DNA of 14,437 nt, from NCBI GenBank assembly GCA_028697935.1, contig JAQVEM010000017.1, positions 1-14,437 on the forward strand, read 5' to 3'. Below, piece by piece: positions 13,341 through 14,437 of this stretch (its first letter is position 1; every line of letters begins with the position of its first letter). The notes under the pieces were generated by a model. It was not told the origin of the DNA, did no database searches, and was given only the letters and a program-made list of their open reading frames with translations. The translations under genes and the position numbers were made by a program. This DNA comes from Actinomycetota bacterium (lineage in GTDB: Bacteria; Actinomycetota; Humimicrobiia; Humimicrobiales; Humimicrobiaceae).

Positions 13341-14225
13341 ATGGCGCATTCCAAAAATAAATTTAAAAAAATAAAAAGTTTTTTAATTTACAGATTTATT
13401 TTTTTAAATGGAATAATCTCAATTATAGTTCTTGCTTTAATGATTACTTTCCTGATTGTAAACTCTGCAAAGTTTTTTTCTTCCTATCCTGTAATGGAGT
13501 TTTTAACAGGCAAGAAATGGTCCCCAACACATGGAATATTTGGCTTTCTACCCCTGTTTACCGGATCTATGCTGGTTACTCTTGGAGCAATAATAATAGC
13601 TGTTCCGCTTGGCATAGGAAGTGCGATTTATATTGGAGAGCTTGCCCCTAAGTTTTTAAAGGAAATACTCAAGCCGATAATTGAAATATTAGCAACAATA
13701 CCTTCGGTTGTTATCGGATTTATTGGAATAAAACTCCTTGCTCCTTTGATTAAAAACCTTTTTAATCTCAACACAGGACTGACAGCCCTTACAGGTTCTG
13801 TTATGCTGGCTTTTATGAGCTTACCCACAATTATATCAATATCGGAGGATGCAATAAATGCTGTTTCTGATAGATACAGGCATGCTTCAATAGCCCTGGG
13901 TGCAACAAAATGGGAAACAACGATACGGACTGTTGTACCTGCAGCCTCATCTGGTATGATGGCTGCAGTAATGCTTGGTCTGGGTAGAATTGTGGGTGAA
14001 ACGATGACAGTCCTTATGGTGACCGGTAATTCGCCGAGAATTGGTTTTACATTATTGCAGCCGGTTAGAACTATTACTGCAACAATAGCGTCAGAAATGG
14101 GTGAAACTATCCAGGGCGGGCTACATTATTCTTCCCTTTTTGCAATAGGTTTAATTTTATTTGCTATTACTTTTCTTATTAATTTTATATCCGATAGATT
14201 TATAAGTAAGATCAGAAAAAGTTAA
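13341..14225 (+). CDS. pstC: Phosphate ABC transporter permease PstC
   Basis: One of the two membrane subunits that form the phosphate channel of the Pst importer. The 294-residue protein has about six membrane segments: one near 17-42, then the permease core from about 70 to 285. Family marks are GSMLVTLGAIIIAVPLGIGSA (75-95), the IPSVVIGFIG stretch (120-129), and the cytoplasmic EAA loop, HASIALGATKWETTI (181-195), which contacts the ATPase PstB. GRIVGETMTVLMVTGN (215-230) is strongly conserved in PstC. ATG 13341 is preceded only by a weak AATAGG. It lies 208 nt after pstS and only 3 nt before pstA, so pstC and pstA are translated from the same message. Expression is expected to be lower than pstS because of the hairpins upstream. 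Confidence 0.95.
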   Translation: MAHSKNKFKKIKSFLIYRFIFLNGIISIIVLALMITFLIVNSAKFFSSYPVMEFLTGKKWSPTHGIFGFLPLFTGSMLVTLGAIIIAVPLGIGSAIYIGELAPKFLKEILKPIIEILATIPSVVIGFIGIKLLAPLIKNLFNLNTGLTALTGSVMLAFMSLPTIISISEDAINAVSDRYRHASIALGATKWETTIRTVVPAASSGMMAAVMLGLGRIVGETMTVLMVTGNSPRIGFTLLQPVRTITATIASEMGETIQGGLHYSSLFAIGLILFAITFLINFISDRFISKIRKS

Positions 14226-14228
14226 GAT

Positions 14229-14437
14229 ATGGTAACAGAAGGAAAAGAAATAAGTAAAAAAAGAAAAATAATTACTGGAAAAATTTCCTACATTGTTTTG
14301 CTACTTTTAACTCTTATAGTTATATTTTTTGTTTTTGGCATAGTAATATATTTAATAGTTAAAGGAAGCAGTGCAATAAACTGGGAATTTTTATCCCAGA
14401 AACCAGGCAAAGGTATGAGAGAAGGTGGTATATTCCC
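14229..14437 (+). CDS. pstA: Phosphate ABC transporter permease PstA, 5' part only
   Basis: The second channel subunit of the Pst importer, cut by the window end after about 69 residues. The visible part has a Lys-rich cytoplasmic start, one membrane segment (about residues 20-45), and the sequence NWEFLSQKPGKGMREGGIFP, which is the conserved segment before the core of PstA proteins. It starts 3 nt after the pstC stop. ATG 14229 has no strong ribosome-binding site; coupling to pstC translation is likely. The gene order pstS-pstC-pstA predicts pstB and possibly phoU beyond the edge. Confidence 0.92.
   Translation, partial: MVTEGKEISKKRKIITGKISYIVLLLLTLIVIFFVFGIVIYLIVKGSSAINWEFLSQKPGKGMREGGIF

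Noticed and set aside
1..14437. CRISPR array, insertion sequence, phage or defence genes
   Set aside because: No regularly spaced direct repeats, transposase-like proteins or terminal repeats were seen; the tRNA cluster shows no duplicated 3' end that would mark an integration site.

Overview
The window is about 14.4 kb of AT-rich bacterial DNA (GC roughly in the mid-30s % by eye). It is densely packed with housekeeping, stress and phosphate genes and shows no mobile elements, phage genes or CRISPR arrays. Clear Shine-Dalgarno sequences (AAGGAGG type before hsp20 and clpB), a PstS lipoprotein and TTAACA-type Pho boxes suggest a low-GC, probably anaerobic bacterium of the Firmicutes kind. However, a dnaK/dnaJ/clpB stress cluster and a tRNA-Lys-Glu-Val-Asp-Phe cluster also recall Actinomycetota, so a low-GC deep-branching lineage is equally possible. 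The phylum cannot be fixed from this sequence alone.

Region 1 (1-5101, + strand) is a protein quality-control block: the 3' end of dnaK, an Hsp20 small heat-shock protein, a zinc-finger-less DnaJ/CbpA-type co-chaperone and the ClpB disaggregase. Together these hold, hand over and pull apart aggregated protein. Two non-coding elements stand out. One is a perfect 13-bp inverted repeat just before the dnaJ gene. The other is a clpB leader that can form mutually exclusive hairpins.

Region 2 (5191-6395, - strand) is a two-gene operon, mgtC-family membrane protein then a Mut7-C/PIN-like RNase with a zinc ribbon. It converges on clpB at a shared hairpin. Region 3 (6396-9276, + strand) begins with a 377-nt intergenic stretch. 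It is followed by an M50 site-2-type membrane protease with CBS domains, a Cof-like HAD phosphatase and a small YtxH-family membrane protein.

Region 4 (9306-9866) is a five-gene tRNA cluster (Lys-UUU, Glu-UUC, Val-UAC, Asp-GUC, Phe-GAA, all with encoded CCA). A promoter candidate and a strong leader hairpin precede it. Only 26 nt after tRNA-Phe, with no terminator visible, begins region 5 (9893-14437, + strand). This is a phosphate-starvation module: PhoR-like histidine kinase, PhoP/PhoB-like regulator, then pstS-pstC-pstA (cut by the window end). A four-unit, exactly 11-nt-periodic Pho box lies between phoP and pstS and overlaps the phoP stop codon, tying the two-component system to its transporter target. 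The pstS-pstC gap carries two hairpins that could lower expression of the permease genes relative to the binding protein.

I found no clearly new biological system. The most interesting material is regulatory: the Pho box, the tRNA-phoR junction, the clpB leader, the dnaJ inverted repeat and the pst intergenic hairpins.
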